Of a DNA stretch of 52,704 nucleotides, positions 34,736 to 42,641 are shown piece by piece; the first letter of the stretch is position 1; every line of letters starts with the position of its first letter. Source of the DNA: Planctomycetota bacterium (GTDB lineage Bacteria > Planctomycetota > Planctomycetia > Pirellulales > JADFKK01); contig JADFKK010000010.1 in assembly GCA_022564995.1 (NCBI GenBank), forward strand, positions 1 through 52,704, given 5' to 3'. Both the position numbers and the translations under genes were made by a program. The notes below the pieces were generated by a model. It worked only from the letters and a program-made list of their open reading frames with translations, was not told the origin of the DNA and ran no database searches.

Positions 34736-35267
34736 TCATTCACTTGGTTGCCCGGTGATGCTGCCAACGTACTCGCAGAAATCGATGAACGACTGAAACG
34801 TCTTGAGGTGGTCCGGTTCGTCGACGCTAACGTCGTAGAATCGCTTGAAACGAGCCAATGTTCTGCTTTGTGGACTTCGCGTCAACACTTTCCTGTTGCC
34901 GAGAAACCACGTCTCAATCGACCGGTTTTGCACGATGATCTTGAGCTCGCCACGAGCCAGTTGGTAGTCGGCTCCGTCCATCCGGCGTTCGACGTCGGCA
35001 ATGCACTCTTGGGGAGTTGACTCTTCAGCGTCGAAACAGAGCACAAGAAAGTCGTATCGTCCGACCTTGTTGAAGTCCTGTATGGCGTTTGGCAGATGAA
35101 CATCGAGAATCGACGGATTCCCCTCCGCCGCTGATGAGGAAATAATTCTTGTCGTCAACTTCGTTGAACCGCTCGACTCGGGAGAAGTGGGGCAGGAGAT
35201 GCGACAACCACTTCGGGTAGACCTTTGCCTCGGTTCGCCTCCCCTCGACCAAGAAGTAGAGATTCAT
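34736..35267 (-). pseudogene. Frameshifted TOPRIM-like (RloB/DUF4276-like) gene
   Basis: The N-terminal frame (start ATG 35267) gives MNLYFLVEGRRTEAKVYPKW and runs to ...NYFLISGGG; the C-terminal frame continues NPSILDVHLPNAIQDFNKVG, YDFLVLCFDAEESTP, to ...GSITGQPSE (stop at 34736). Removing one base from the four-C run at 35120-35123 joins them into about 176 aa. EGxxTE near the N-terminus and FDAEE in the middle suggest a TOPRIM-type catalytic fold as in RloB/OLD-like nucleases found in defence modules. It could be a true pseudogene, a programmed frameshift or a sequencing error. Coupled by ATGA overlap to the 47-aa ORF upstream. Confidence 0.7.
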
Positions 35268-35407
35268 TCAACGGCAATCCCCTCTTGATACACAGGCAGA
35301 TTCATCAGCTTGATGAATGCCTCGTGGCGCGACTCATCCAATCCGAATTCGCTGGCATCACGCGTCGATCTACAGTACGCTACCGAAATCGCCTTGTCAG
35401 CGTCCAT
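35264..35407 (-). CDS. Small 47-aa protein coupled to the TOPRIM-like gene
   Basis: The ORF reads MDADKAISVAYCRST..., ending LPVYQEGIAVE. A GGGAG ribosome site lies five bases upstream of ATG 35407, an in-frame TAG is three codons upstream of the start, and the TGA overlaps the next ATG as ATGA. It is charged and soluble, and no family was recognised. It could be an intact small partner or the surviving end of a larger gene lost to the repeat at 35489. Confidence 0.6.
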   Translation of the reverse strand: MDADKAISVAYCRSTRDASEFGLDESRHEAFIKLMNLPVYQEGIAVE

Positions 35408-35488
35408 TTGGTCTCCCTAATCCCGTTTCCCTTCCCAACTTGCCTGGATTTTTTGTCCTTGGCGAGGTTAAGGCGGTTTAGCACACTC

Positions 35489-35522
35489 GCCTGTGGATCA
35501 CCGGCGGGACGCCGGTGCCACG
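35489..35522. repeat. GTGGCACC-family half element
   Basis: GCCTGTGGATCACCGGCGG followed by GACGCCGGTGCCAC matches the right module of the family at 2972-3052. It lies between the DUF3500 terminator and the 47-aa ORF. Confidence 0.8.
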
Positions 35523-35539
35523 AAAGCAGCGTTAGCACT

Positions 35540-35583
35540 GCGCAAAAAACCGGCCGAGGCACATGCAGCCGCGCCCCGGCCGG
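35540..35583 (-). terminator. Terminator of the DUF3500 gene, copy 2
   Basis: On the minus strand CCGGCCGGGGCGCGGCTGCA continues into TGTGCCTCGGCCGGTTTTTTGCGC: a CCGGCC/GGCCGG stem with a U tail 18 bases after the DUF3500 stop. It shares more than 30 bases with copy 1 at 34622-34660. Confidence 0.85.
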
Positions 35584-35600
35584 GAAGATTCTTCGTCGTA

Positions 35601-36596
35601 TTACTTACTCCGCTTTGCCACGTTGATATACGCGTGGACATGCGGGGCGCCGCGGAAGTGGCAGACCAGCGTTGGGCCTTCTAGCCGCCAGATGTCCCAC
35701 TTCTCGTCTTTGTCCAGGTCGCCGGACTTGTAGAAGGCGATTTGTAGTTTGTCGACGCCGCCGCCGGCTTCGACGATTTCCATCACTTCGTCGACGTCTT
35801 CGCTGCGGTACGGCTTCATGATGTCCTTGAGCACGGCGCTGACCAACTCCTTCTGATCGTCCGAAAGATCGCTGCCGGCGATGCCCGGCAGAGCCGAAAC
35901 GTCTTCACGAATCTGCACGGCCGTCTCTTTGGGGGCCTTCTCTATCAGCGCCTTCGCACGCTGAGCCCCATCCAGCGCGTCGAATACTTCGTTGGCCCGA
36001 TTGGTCTGGTAAGAGAACAGGTTCTCTTTGCTGTTGCCGCGTTTGCTGTGTCCGTAGATGATCGGCCCGCCGAAGGCTGTGCCCTCGATCGTGTCGCCAT
36101 CAGCCCGCAAGGTGAGATGCCGACCGGTCAATTCAAACTCGAACTGTTTGTCTTCCGGATTTCCGAAGATCGCGACGGTGTAGCGTCCGAAGCCGCCCCA
36201 GTCTTGCTTCATCTGCTTCTGGAATCGCTCGAAGCCGTCTTCGGAGGTGACGCCCTTGACGATTTCGGTAATCGTCGCCTGCTGATCCTTGTTGAAAAAC
36301 GTGCCGATCTTCGCTTCGGTGATCGACCAATTGGGATTGATCTGCATGCGGCGCTTGTCGCTAAACGGCAGCGCGACGACCTTTTTCTGCTCGCTGCTCA
36401 GGCTTTTGTACAGCCGGGCCACAGCCGTCTCGGCCGCGCTGGTCTTGCTCGGAGCCGCCTGGGCCAACAGTGGCAACGTACCGACCGCAGCGGCCGCGCC
36501 GGCGGTCGTGCCGAGAAAACGCCGGCGGCTAACCGGCCCATTGTAGTCTGGCCCGTCGCAGTCCGGGCAATCGTGTCGAGTGGCATCCTGTGTCAT
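35601..36596 (-). CDS. Tat-exported DUF3500-domain protein
   Basis: The 331-aa product begins with a short Cys-rich N-terminus (DCPDCDGPDYNG), then a Tat motif SRRRFLGTTAGAAAAVGTLP. The mature part matches the DUF3500 family: LYKSLSSEQKKVVALPFSDK, TGRHLTLRADGD, GPIIYGHSKRG, and a C-terminal IWRLEGPTLVCHFRGAPHVH. Function is unknown; the family is typical of planctomycetes and some other bacteria with large secretomes. ATG 36596; its own terminator lies directly downstream. Confidence 0.88.
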   Translation of the reverse strand: MTQDATRHDCPDCDGPDYNGPVSRRRFLGTTAGAAAAVGTLPLLAQAAPSKTSAAETAVARLYKSLSSEQKKVVALPFSDKRRMQINPNWSITEAKIGTFFNKDQQATITEIVKGVTSEDGFERFQKQMKQDWGGFGRYTVAIFGNPEDKQFEFELTGRHLTLRADGDTIEGTAFGGPIIYGHSKRGNSKENLFSYQTNRANEVFDALDGAQRAKALIEKAPKETAVQIREDVSALPGIAGSDLSDDQKELVSAVLKDIMKPYRSEDVDEVMEIVEAGGGVDKLQIAFYKSGDLDKDEKWDIWRLEGPTLVCHFRGAPHVHAYINVAKRSK

Positions 36597-36756
36597 GATC
36601 GTGGGCCTCCAAAAAAGGGATGGAAATACGAACGGGTCGGTTGATGTGGTCGCGTCGCGTTACCGTAGCAGCAGCGACAAGCATCAATGTAGGCGGATGG
36701 GTCCGCCGCGTCAAATGTTTTCTTCCCCTGCGTCGTTCGGGTCGGGAATTGGGAGC

Positions 36757-37017
36757 TTCGGTCACGTCGTTTATGAGGAGCGGCTCAAGCCCGCCTCGGG
36801 CACCGTCTACGCCTCAGACGTATTGGCCGATGGCAAGCTGTATTTCGTCAGCCGCGAAGAAGGCACCTACGTCCTGCAATCCGGCCCCGAGTTCGATCAG
36901 CTCGCCCGCAACACCATTGGGAGCCATAAAACCATTTTCAACACCACCCTCGCGACAAGCCGCGGCCAACTGCTGCTGCGCAGCCGCAAGTATCTGTATT
37001 GCATCGGGGCGAGGTAA
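36757..37017 (+). pseudogene. C-terminal remnant of a PQQ-like beta-propeller protein
   Basis: The frame gives FGHVVYEERLKPASG, TVYASDVLADGKLYFVSREE, GTYVLQSGPEFDQLARN and SRGQLLLRSRKYLYCIGAR, which is the last blade pattern of exported PQQ/BamB-like propeller proteins. Only about 87 residues remain and the upstream sequence in that frame is unrelated, so this is a 5'-truncated relic. Confidence 0.75.
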
Positions 37018-37032
37018 GTGAGAAAAATATCA

Positions 37033-37323
37033 TCACCGGCGATGCTTCCAATAATCGGGATGACGACTGTGATGCCTGACCACCAGAATCCTCACCGAGT
37101 CCGCCGCAGAGCGGTAGTAGACGCAGTAGGGAAACTGTTTGACACGGTGACGTCGAATCTCGTTTTCGACGACTTCAAAACGTTCGGGGTCGGCAGTTAT
37201 TTCGACGACGGCTGTGTCAATCGCGTCGAGAAAATCGCTTCCAAGTCCCGCCACTCGACGATCGTAAAACCGGGCAGCCTCGATCATCTCGCTTTCGGCT
37301 TCCGGATGCCAACTCACTCGCAT
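37033..37323 (-). CDS. RelE/ParE-superfamily toxin
   Basis: The 96-aa product has the ParE-type pattern VSWHPEAESEMIEAARFYDR, LGSDFLDAIDTAVVEI, HRVKQFPYCVYYRSAAD and ILVVRHHSRHPDYW. Family members cleave ribosome-bound mRNA or poison gyrase. ATG 37323 overlaps the antitoxin gene by 10 bases. Confidence 0.88.
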   Translation of the reverse strand: MRVSWHPEAESEMIEAARFYDRRVAGLGSDFLDAIDTAVVEITADPERFEVVENEIRRHRVKQFPYCVYYRSAADSVRILVVRHHSRHPDYWKHRR

Positions 37324-37553
37324 TTTATCGACCGCCGCGCGTCTTTCATGACTTCGTCGTGCGAGCGTGTTTTGACCTCGCCATCCTCGATCTCGGTGTC
37401 GCGCCGGCTGGCGAGTTCCAACGCCTCGGCTTCCGCTTGTGGAGAAATAACAACCTGCGAATCTTCCAGGCTCTGCCATACTTTTTGTGCTAACTCGGCG
37501 CGTTGGCTTGGCGCGAGAGCCAGCACTTGGGTCGTTAATTCATCGATCTTCAT
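37314..37553 (-). CDS. Addiction-module antitoxin
   Basis: The 79-aa product begins MKIDELTTQVLALAPSQRAE, LAQKVWQSLED, as in the short pfam09720-type 'putative addiction module' antitoxins paired with ParE-like toxins. GGGAG lies eight bases before ATG 37553. It probably neutralises the toxin encoded just downstream and represses the operon. Confidence 0.85.
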   Translation of the reverse strand: MKIDELTTQVLALAPSQRAELAQKVWQSLEDSQVVISPQAEAEALELASRRDTEIEDGEVKTRSHDEVMKDARRSIKCE

Positions 37554-37748
37554 GGGAAGCACTCCCGGTCAATCATGCGATGACAGGTGCGGGGCGACTT
37601 GGAACCGCCTTCTTAACCATTCTACCGCGCCGGCACGTCGCCAACAACAACGACCGAAAGTGGCAGAAAACCAAGGGACTTTGTCATCCAAAGCCCGCTC
37701 AATCATCGTGCTATACTCTTGTCAACCATCCATTAAGACGAGGAAATC

Positions 37749-37871
37749 ATGAAGAAACAATCGCTTGTAAGATTTTTCCTGGGTGGGGTCACGTGGTGCA
37801 TCGTCACGATCGCCGGCATCTGCTGTTTATATGCCGGCGAATACCGCTTCTTGAAAACGGCCGAGGGTTGA
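37749..37871 (+). CDS. 40-aa single-helix membrane peptide
   Basis: The ORF reads MKKQSLVRFFLGGVTW, CIVTIAGICCLYAGEY, ending LKTAEG: a basic start, one hydrophobic helix of about 20 residues with three Cys and a polar tail. GACGAGGAAATC gives a good ribosome site. No homology recognised; the ORF is short, so confidence is moderate. Confidence 0.5.
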   Translation: MKKQSLVRFFLGGVTWCIVTIAGICCLYAGEYRFLKTAEG

Positions 37872-37993
37872 GCCGGCTATTCGTCCCTTGTCATCAGCAA
37901 CGGGGCGGGCGTGAAGGAATTACGAAAACCGACGAGACCGCGCTGGGGCGGCCTCGCCGGTTTGATTGAGACGTCTTAGTTGTAGCTGACGAA

Positions 37994-38752
37994 TTACTCG
38001 GCGTCGGGGCGTTGGGGACGACGCGGACGATTGCCGCCCTCGCCGCCGGGTCGTCCGCCGCGACCGCCGCCGAAGGCGCCGCCACGACCTCCTCCGCCGC
38101 CGCCGAATCGCTGGGCCATTTTTTCCAGCTCGGCTTTGGTGATGGCGCCATCGCTGTTCGTGTCGAGTCGGTCGAACATTCGCTGGGCTCGCTCGGGCAG
38201 TTCATCTTTGGTGATCTTGCCGTCCTTGTTTTTGTCGTGCTGCATGATGCGAGAGACGAAGTCCTGGGCGCCGCCTCCTTGACCGCCGCCACGCTCGCCG
38301 CCGCGTCCACCACCGAATCCGCCGCGCCCGCCACCGCCAAATCCGCCAAATCCGCCCCGTCCGCCGGGGCCACCCGGGCCGAAGTTGGGACGCACTTCGT
38401 CGCGAGTTAGCTTGCCGTCTTTGTTCTTGTCGAGCTTCTTCAAGGCCGCCATGGCGTTCTTCAACTCAGATGCCGAAATCTCGCCATCCTCATTAGCATC
38501 CAACGCCGTGAACAACGGATTGGGCGGGAAGCCAAACCGCTGACCGCCGCCTTGACCGCCTCGCGGTCCAGCTTGTCGGCCGCCCCGCTGGCCGCCTTCT
38601 CGATCGCCCCTCGGGCCGCCACGTCGATCGCCACGAGCGCCCGGCCGGTCACCTTCGCCTCGTTGGCGCCCCTCGGGTCGCTGAGCCCAAGCGGTACCGA
38701 CGATCATCGCCACGATCGCAATCGCGGCAACACAGCTCATGGCATGTCTCAT
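37994..38752 (-). CDS. Exported EF-hand protein with Gly/Arg-rich linkers
   Basis: The 252-aa product has a signal peptide (MRHAMSCVAAIAIVAMIVG, cleavage near AWAQ), then an Arg/Gly-rich segment with RGDR/RGGPRGDR repeats, an EF-hand pair with loops DANEDGEISASE and DKNKDGKLTRDE, a glycine-rich linker (GGRGGFGG repeats), a second pair with loops DKNKDGKITKDE and DTNSDGAITKAE, and a Gly/Arg tail. All four loops keep the calcium-binding positions. It is probably a secreted or wall-associated calcium-binding protein. AAGGAGAT precedes ATG 38752. Confidence 0.9.
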   Translation of the reverse strand: MRHAMSCVAAIAIVAMIVGTAWAQRPEGRQRGEGDRPGARGDRRGGPRGDREGGQRGGRQAGPRGGQGGGQRFGFPPNPLFTALDANEDGEISASELKNAMAALKKLDKNKDGKLTRDEVRPNFGPGGPGGRGGFGGFGGGGRGGFGGGRGGERGGGQGGGAQDFVSRIMQHDKNKDGKITKDELPERAQRMFDRLDTNSDGAITKAELEKMAQRFGGGGGGRGGAFGGGRGGRPGGEGGNRPRRPQRPDAE

Positions 38753-38802
38753 CAGAATCTCCTTTTACGGGGTACGAAAAAGTGTCAATGACAGAATTCG
38801 TC

Positions 38803-38866
38803 GTGGCACCGGCGTCCCGCCGGTGAACCCCTCGCCGCTGAACCCCAGGCGAGACGCCTGTGCCAC
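38803..38866. repeat. GTGGCACC-family palindromic element
   Basis: GTGGCACCGGCGTCCCGCCG and AGGCGAGACGCCTGTGCCAC are the two arms, separated by a short C-rich spacer. It lies in the 586-base gap 38753-39338, which otherwise holds no convincing ORF. Confidence 0.85.
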
Positions 38867-39338
38867 GGCTGGTTACTGCCGCCCCGGCGGCCGCCCACGT
38901 TCTATGGAACCCCACCGGTCCGCGGAGGTTCCCCCTCGCGCAAATCAGACGCGGCATCAGGCCGCATTTTGGGAGGCAGAACGATCGGTCGCGGTGGAGA
39001 CCGTCCTGGCGGACCGTCACCAACGAACGCCTCAGGGCCGGAGCGGCTGGCTAAGCCTGCCCCGCGAGACGCCTTCATTCCCGACCCAAACCGGTTTTTC
39101 CCGACGCTTTTGGCGGCTCCTATTATTCCCCGTCCCTCGATCCTTTCTTCCCGCTCGGCGACACGGACGGGACCGGGCGAGGGTAGAACTGGGTGAGAGA
39201 TTGCTGGCTGGGGCAAGAATCGGCCAAGAAGCCGCCGGCCTTGGCGAAATACGGCGGGCGAGACTCGACAATCGCCCATGAACCGCCTACGCTAGAGGTG
39301 GGGTTGGCGAGATTTTATTTCTGGGGGGGAACAGGAAA

Positions 39339-40844
39339 ATGATGGGTTCAACCGGAATGTTCGAGTTGATTATGATGTTGGCGCTGCCCATGGGCGGCGG
39401 CAACGATCTGCTCGATTTTGTGCCGACCGACGAATTCTGGCGATCGCAGGGCGTGTATGTCTCTGGCAGAGCGATGATCTCCGAGCTGCGCGTCGTATCG
39501 GCCGACGACATCTCGCCGCTGATCGCGCAGCTCTCCAGCGCTGAGTTTGACGCCCGCGAGAAGGCCAGTCGCGAGATTTTGCGTCGTGGACCGGCGGTGG
39601 TGCCCCAGTTGGAAAGGGCCGCGGAAACCGGCGGCGGCGAAACGGCCTTGCGTGCCCGTTCGATGGTGCGGTTGCTCAGCGGCAGCCCGAAGATGTCGGC
39701 GGCGCGGCAATTGATGGCAATGCGCACCCTGGGCGAGTTGCGCCATCGCGAGGCGATCGGTCCGCTCAAAATGCTACTCAAAAGCGAACAGCCGTTTGTG
39801 GCCGAATACGCCGCGGCGGCGATCGCCCGCATCGAAGGCAAGCCGGCCGTGCGGCGGCGGCCGACGCGGGCGGAGCTCGACGAAGACGTGTGGCTTCTGC
39901 CGGCCAAGTGTGCGGTCGTCGGTCAGGCGTCGCTGCTGCGGAAGATCCCGCTGTCGTTTGAAAAGGCGCTCGAAAAAATGGGCCCCGGGCGGCGGGGGCG
40001 AGCCATCGACAAAGCCCAGGCGCTGAAGAAGTTTAACACGCTGGCGCTCGCCGCGGCCGACTCGATCGGCAACATGCGGCTCGATGCCCTGACGATGGGA
40101 ATCTCGGACGACTTCAACGGTCGCAAAGGCTTCATGGTGATCGTCGCTCGTGGGCAATTCGACCGCCGGGCCGTAGTGTCGACGCTGCGCAAGCAATTCG
40201 GTGGCGGCGGGGCGGGCGGGTTTGGCGGGATGCTGGGCGTCAGTCAGATCGACGGGGTCGACGTGCTGTCGTTCTTCGGCATGTTCAAGGTGTTGCTGCT
40301 GTCCGATTCTCGGATGATCATCGTCGTCACACCCGGCGGTGCATTCGGCGGCGCGCCCGGCGGCGGAGGATTGCCGGATAGGGAGATGATCGCCGCCGCG
40401 AAGGCGGGCAAGCGCCCGCTGCAGGAAAACAAGCCGCTGACGGCGTTGGTCAAGTCCATCGATCGCGAAAAGTCATCGCTGTGGGCCGCCATGATACCGT
40501 CGGAGCATTACAAGACCGTCCCGCTGTTCGCGCCGTTCGATTCGATCACCTTCACCGCCCAGCAACACGCGGACGGCAGCGCCACCGGCCGTCTGGTAGC
40601 TCTGGGGGCCGACGGAGACAAGCGACGTGCGGCCATGGCGATGTTCGAGCGGGGCAAGGCCGAAGGCGCCCGGGAAATTCAGCGCGAGGCGCGACGAATG
40701 CCGATGCTCCAGCCGCTGGTCGCCTTCATGGAGTCGATCGAATACCGCCAGGACGACAAATCGGTCACCGTAACCGCCAAGATCAAAGACGCCGGCCCGA
40801 TGCTGATGATGCCGCTGGTGATGATGGTCTCGATGGGGTTCTAG
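39339..40844 (+). CDS. HEAT-repeat protein of unknown function
   Basis: The 501-aa product starts MMGSTGMFELIMMLALPMG without a charged n-region, so export is uncertain. About residues 55-170 form HEAT-like helical pairs (LIAQLSSAEFDAREKASREI, IGPLKMLLKSEQPFVAEYAA). The remainder is a mixed alpha/beta region with a Gly-rich loop (QFGGGGAGGFGGMLG) and a Met-rich C-terminus ending MMPLVMMVSMGF. The C-terminal region is unknown to me. ATG 39339 or 39342, with AGGAAA upstream. Confidence 0.75.
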   Translation: MMGSTGMFELIMMLALPMGGGNDLLDFVPTDEFWRSQGVYVSGRAMISELRVVSADDISPLIAQLSSAEFDAREKASREILRRGPAVVPQLERAAETGGGETALRARSMVRLLSGSPKMSAARQLMAMRTLGELRHREAIGPLKMLLKSEQPFVAEYAAAAIARIEGKPAVRRRPTRAELDEDVWLLPAKCAVVGQASLLRKIPLSFEKALEKMGPGRRGRAIDKAQALKKFNTLALAAADSIGNMRLDALTMGISDDFNGRKGFMVIVARGQFDRRAVVSTLRKQFGGGGAGGFGGMLGVSQIDGVDVLSFFGMFKVLLLSDSRMIIVVTPGGAFGGAPGGGGLPDREMIAAAKAGKRPLQENKPLTALVKSIDREKSSLWAAMIPSEHYKTVPLFAPFDSITFTAQQHADGSATGRLVALGADGDKRRAAMAMFERGKAEGAREIQREARRMPMLQPLVAFMESIEYRQDDKSVTVTAKIKDAGPMLMMPLVMMVSMGF

Positions 40845-40870
40845 CCGCACCCAACGCCTCTTCACTTCAA

Positions 40871-40903
40871 CAAACCCCAGCCCTGCCGGAAGGCCAGGGT
40901 TTG
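40871..40903. terminator. Bidirectional hairpin between convergent genes
   Basis: CAAACCC...GGGTTTG closes a stem whose interior CCCTGCCGGAAGGCCAGGG also pairs with one bulge. A very similar hairpin (CCCTGGCCGGAAGGCCGGGG) terminates the gene ending at 48222. Confidence 0.75.
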
Positions 40904-40923
40904 CCCGGCCCTCTCGCAGCGCC

Positions 40924-41928
40924 CTACTTCTGCTCCCCCATTTCCTTTATCACCTTCAACATTCCCTCCAGCACGCGCGGCGTTCGCACGTCTTGTTTGC
41001 CGCTCAGCAGCAGCACGAAGTTGTCGGCCAGGACTTCCTCGGGATGGATGATGTAGCCCGTGTTGCGGCCGATGGCTTCGAAGTACGAGGCCGTCTTGCG
41101 GGGATCGAGCAGCACCGGCTTGCCATCGACCAGCTTCGCTCCCCAGCGCTCTCCGTGTTGCTCAACGAGCATCAGCTTGAACTTCATGTAGCGGAAGAAC
41201 GTGCCGCCCCGCACGACGTCGTATTTCTCGGCCGATGAATACAGGATCGGCACGGCATGAACCGTCTGGCCCTCGTGCTTCACGTCGACGTAATGTTCGA
41301 TCGACGGCGCGTCGGGGTTGGTGATCTTGCGATTTTTGAGCGACGGCGGCAAGGGCACCTCTCCGCAGCGCTTGAAACCGACCACTTCGTACAGCTTGTC
41401 GCGCAGCTTGGGGTTGTGGCTGCTGAGAATGTGAAACAACTCATGGGCCACCAGCCGCTCCAGCCCTGCTTTGCTTCCGCGGACCATGTTGCGCGGCAAG
41501 ATCACCGCATTTTGTCGGCAATAGGCGGCCCGGCCTTCGTCGCGGCCGTTGGTGTGAATGAACAGCACCGTCTTGGGAAAGTTCAGCTTGTGCGCGGCCA
41601 TCTGCTTCCGCACGGCCGCCAACGCCGCGGAGACCGCCTTCACGTCCTGCTCCGGCCAGGCGATCACCTGCTTGGCCGCGAACTTGCGCAGATCCGCCGA
41701 CGTCACCTCCTGGTCAGTCTGCAATCGCGACTGCAAATCGAACCGGCTGAGCGCCTTGGTGTAGCGATCTTCCCTGCCGAGCACGGCCGCCCCTTCCTTC
41801 ACCGTGGCAAATCGTACGACGGACGCGCCATGTAGCGGGACTTCCTGGGCAGAGGCGCAGGTTGTCAGGCCTAGCAGAATGACCGTGCTCCGTACTATGT
41901 ACCCAGTGCTCAGTAACCAATGCCGCAT
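40924..41928 (-). CDS. Exported HEXXH zinc-protease-like protein
   Basis: The 334-aa product has a signal peptide (MRHWLLSTGYIVRSTVILLG, cleavage near ASAQ) and a zinc-protease-type HELFH motif (162-166, in LERLVAHELFHIL). A downstream HPEEVLADNFVLLL segment resembles the Glu-bearing helix that supplies the third zinc ligand in gluzincin-like enzymes. Length and remaining sequence match no family I can name. GGAGATAT precedes ATG 41928. Codons about 4-16 of the signal peptide coincide with a degenerate ACTGGGTAC-type repeat. Confidence 0.8.
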   Translation of the reverse strand: MRHWLLSTGYIVRSTVILLGLTTCASAQEVPLHGASVVRFATVKEGAAVLGREDRYTKALSRFDLQSRLQTDQEVTSADLRKFAAKQVIAWPEQDVKAVSAALAAVRKQMAAHKLNFPKTVLFIHTNGRDEGRAAYCRQNAVILPRNMVRGSKAGLERLVAHELFHILSSHNPKLRDKLYEVVGFKRCGEVPLPPSLKNRKITNPDAPSIEHYVDVKHEGQTVHAVPILYSSAEKYDVVRGGTFFRYMKFKLMLVEQHGERWGAKLVDGKPVLLDPRKTASYFEAIGRNTGYIIHPEEVLADNFVLLLSGKQDVRTPRVLEGMLKVIKEMGEQK

Positions 41929-42104
41929 GGATATCTCCTCATGATTTAGTTGGACAGCGTCAAGGAGCAAATCATACCATGCCTGGAAAACCCATGGGAC
42001 CAGTCGCGCATTGAAGGCGTTTCATGTAAGTTCCCTTCCATTCAGTGGCCCGGCGCTAGATAATTGGGACTGGCGTCCCGCGGACACAAAAGAGGAGCAA
42101 TTTG

Positions 42105-42209
42105 ATGATCGCCGATGAAAAAACCGCAAGGCAATATCTCCTAACGGCAGGCATCCTCCTCCTCGCAGTGGCCGTGGCTCTGGTCGCGCGTTTCGTATTT
42201 GGCGGGTAG
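42105..42209 (+). CDS. 34-aa single-helix membrane peptide
   Basis: The ORF reads MIADEKTARQYLLTAG, ILLLAVAVALVARFVFGG. It has a polar/charged N-terminus and one long hydrophobic helix, preceded by AAGAGGAGCAA, an excellent ribosome site. No homology recognised; it ends just ahead of a terminal-inverted-repeat element. Confidence 0.55.
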   Translation: MIADEKTARQYLLTAGILLLAVAVALVARFVFGG

Positions 42210-42248
42210 GCTTCTCTGACGTTCCTCTGTTTTCTTGGCACTCACCAA

Positions 42249-42530
42249 TTGGACAGCGCTACTTTGGCCTTCCCCCACCGGCCTTGTGCCGGTGGTTTAT
42301 TGGTTTGGATACTACTGCGGAACGCGCGCCGTCCCGTGTTTTTCCGTCGTCTCCACCGCCGCCTACGGCGGCGGTGGAGACGACGGAGACGACGGAAGGA
42401 CTGGGTTTGGGGGGGGGGGCCGTTCGATTAGTTGTCAAACCAGCAAGCCACCGGCACAAGGCCGGTGGGGATAAAACCTGAGGGCGCAATGTGTTACGTT
42501 CAACGGCTCGGCCAAAGTGGTGCTGTCCAA
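42249..42530. mobile_element. 282-bp element with TTGGACAGCGC terminal inverted repeats
   Basis: Termini TTGGACAGCGCTACTTTGGC and GCCAAAGTGGTGCTGTCCAA are 21-base imperfect inverted repeats. Inside each lies the hairpin CCACCGGCCTTGTGCCGGTGG or its inverse, and the centre holds GTCTCCACCGCC/GGCGGTGGAGAC. There is no transposase, so it is a MITE-like non-autonomous element. A half copy is at 23080-23152. Confidence 0.82.
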
Positions 42531-42641
42531 CCAAAATCAACTCAAGAAATCTCACTACCAGAGACTGCCGGAGCTTGATGACGGCATGCCGATTCGGCGA
42601 CAATAGTTGGTAGACTCCGAGACCACCGACGGAGAACAGCA

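Noticed and set aside
38902..39279. Minus-strand frame in the gap after the EF-hand gene
   Set aside because: Arg/Pro-rich, without a start signal or homology; overlapping frames exist in other phases.
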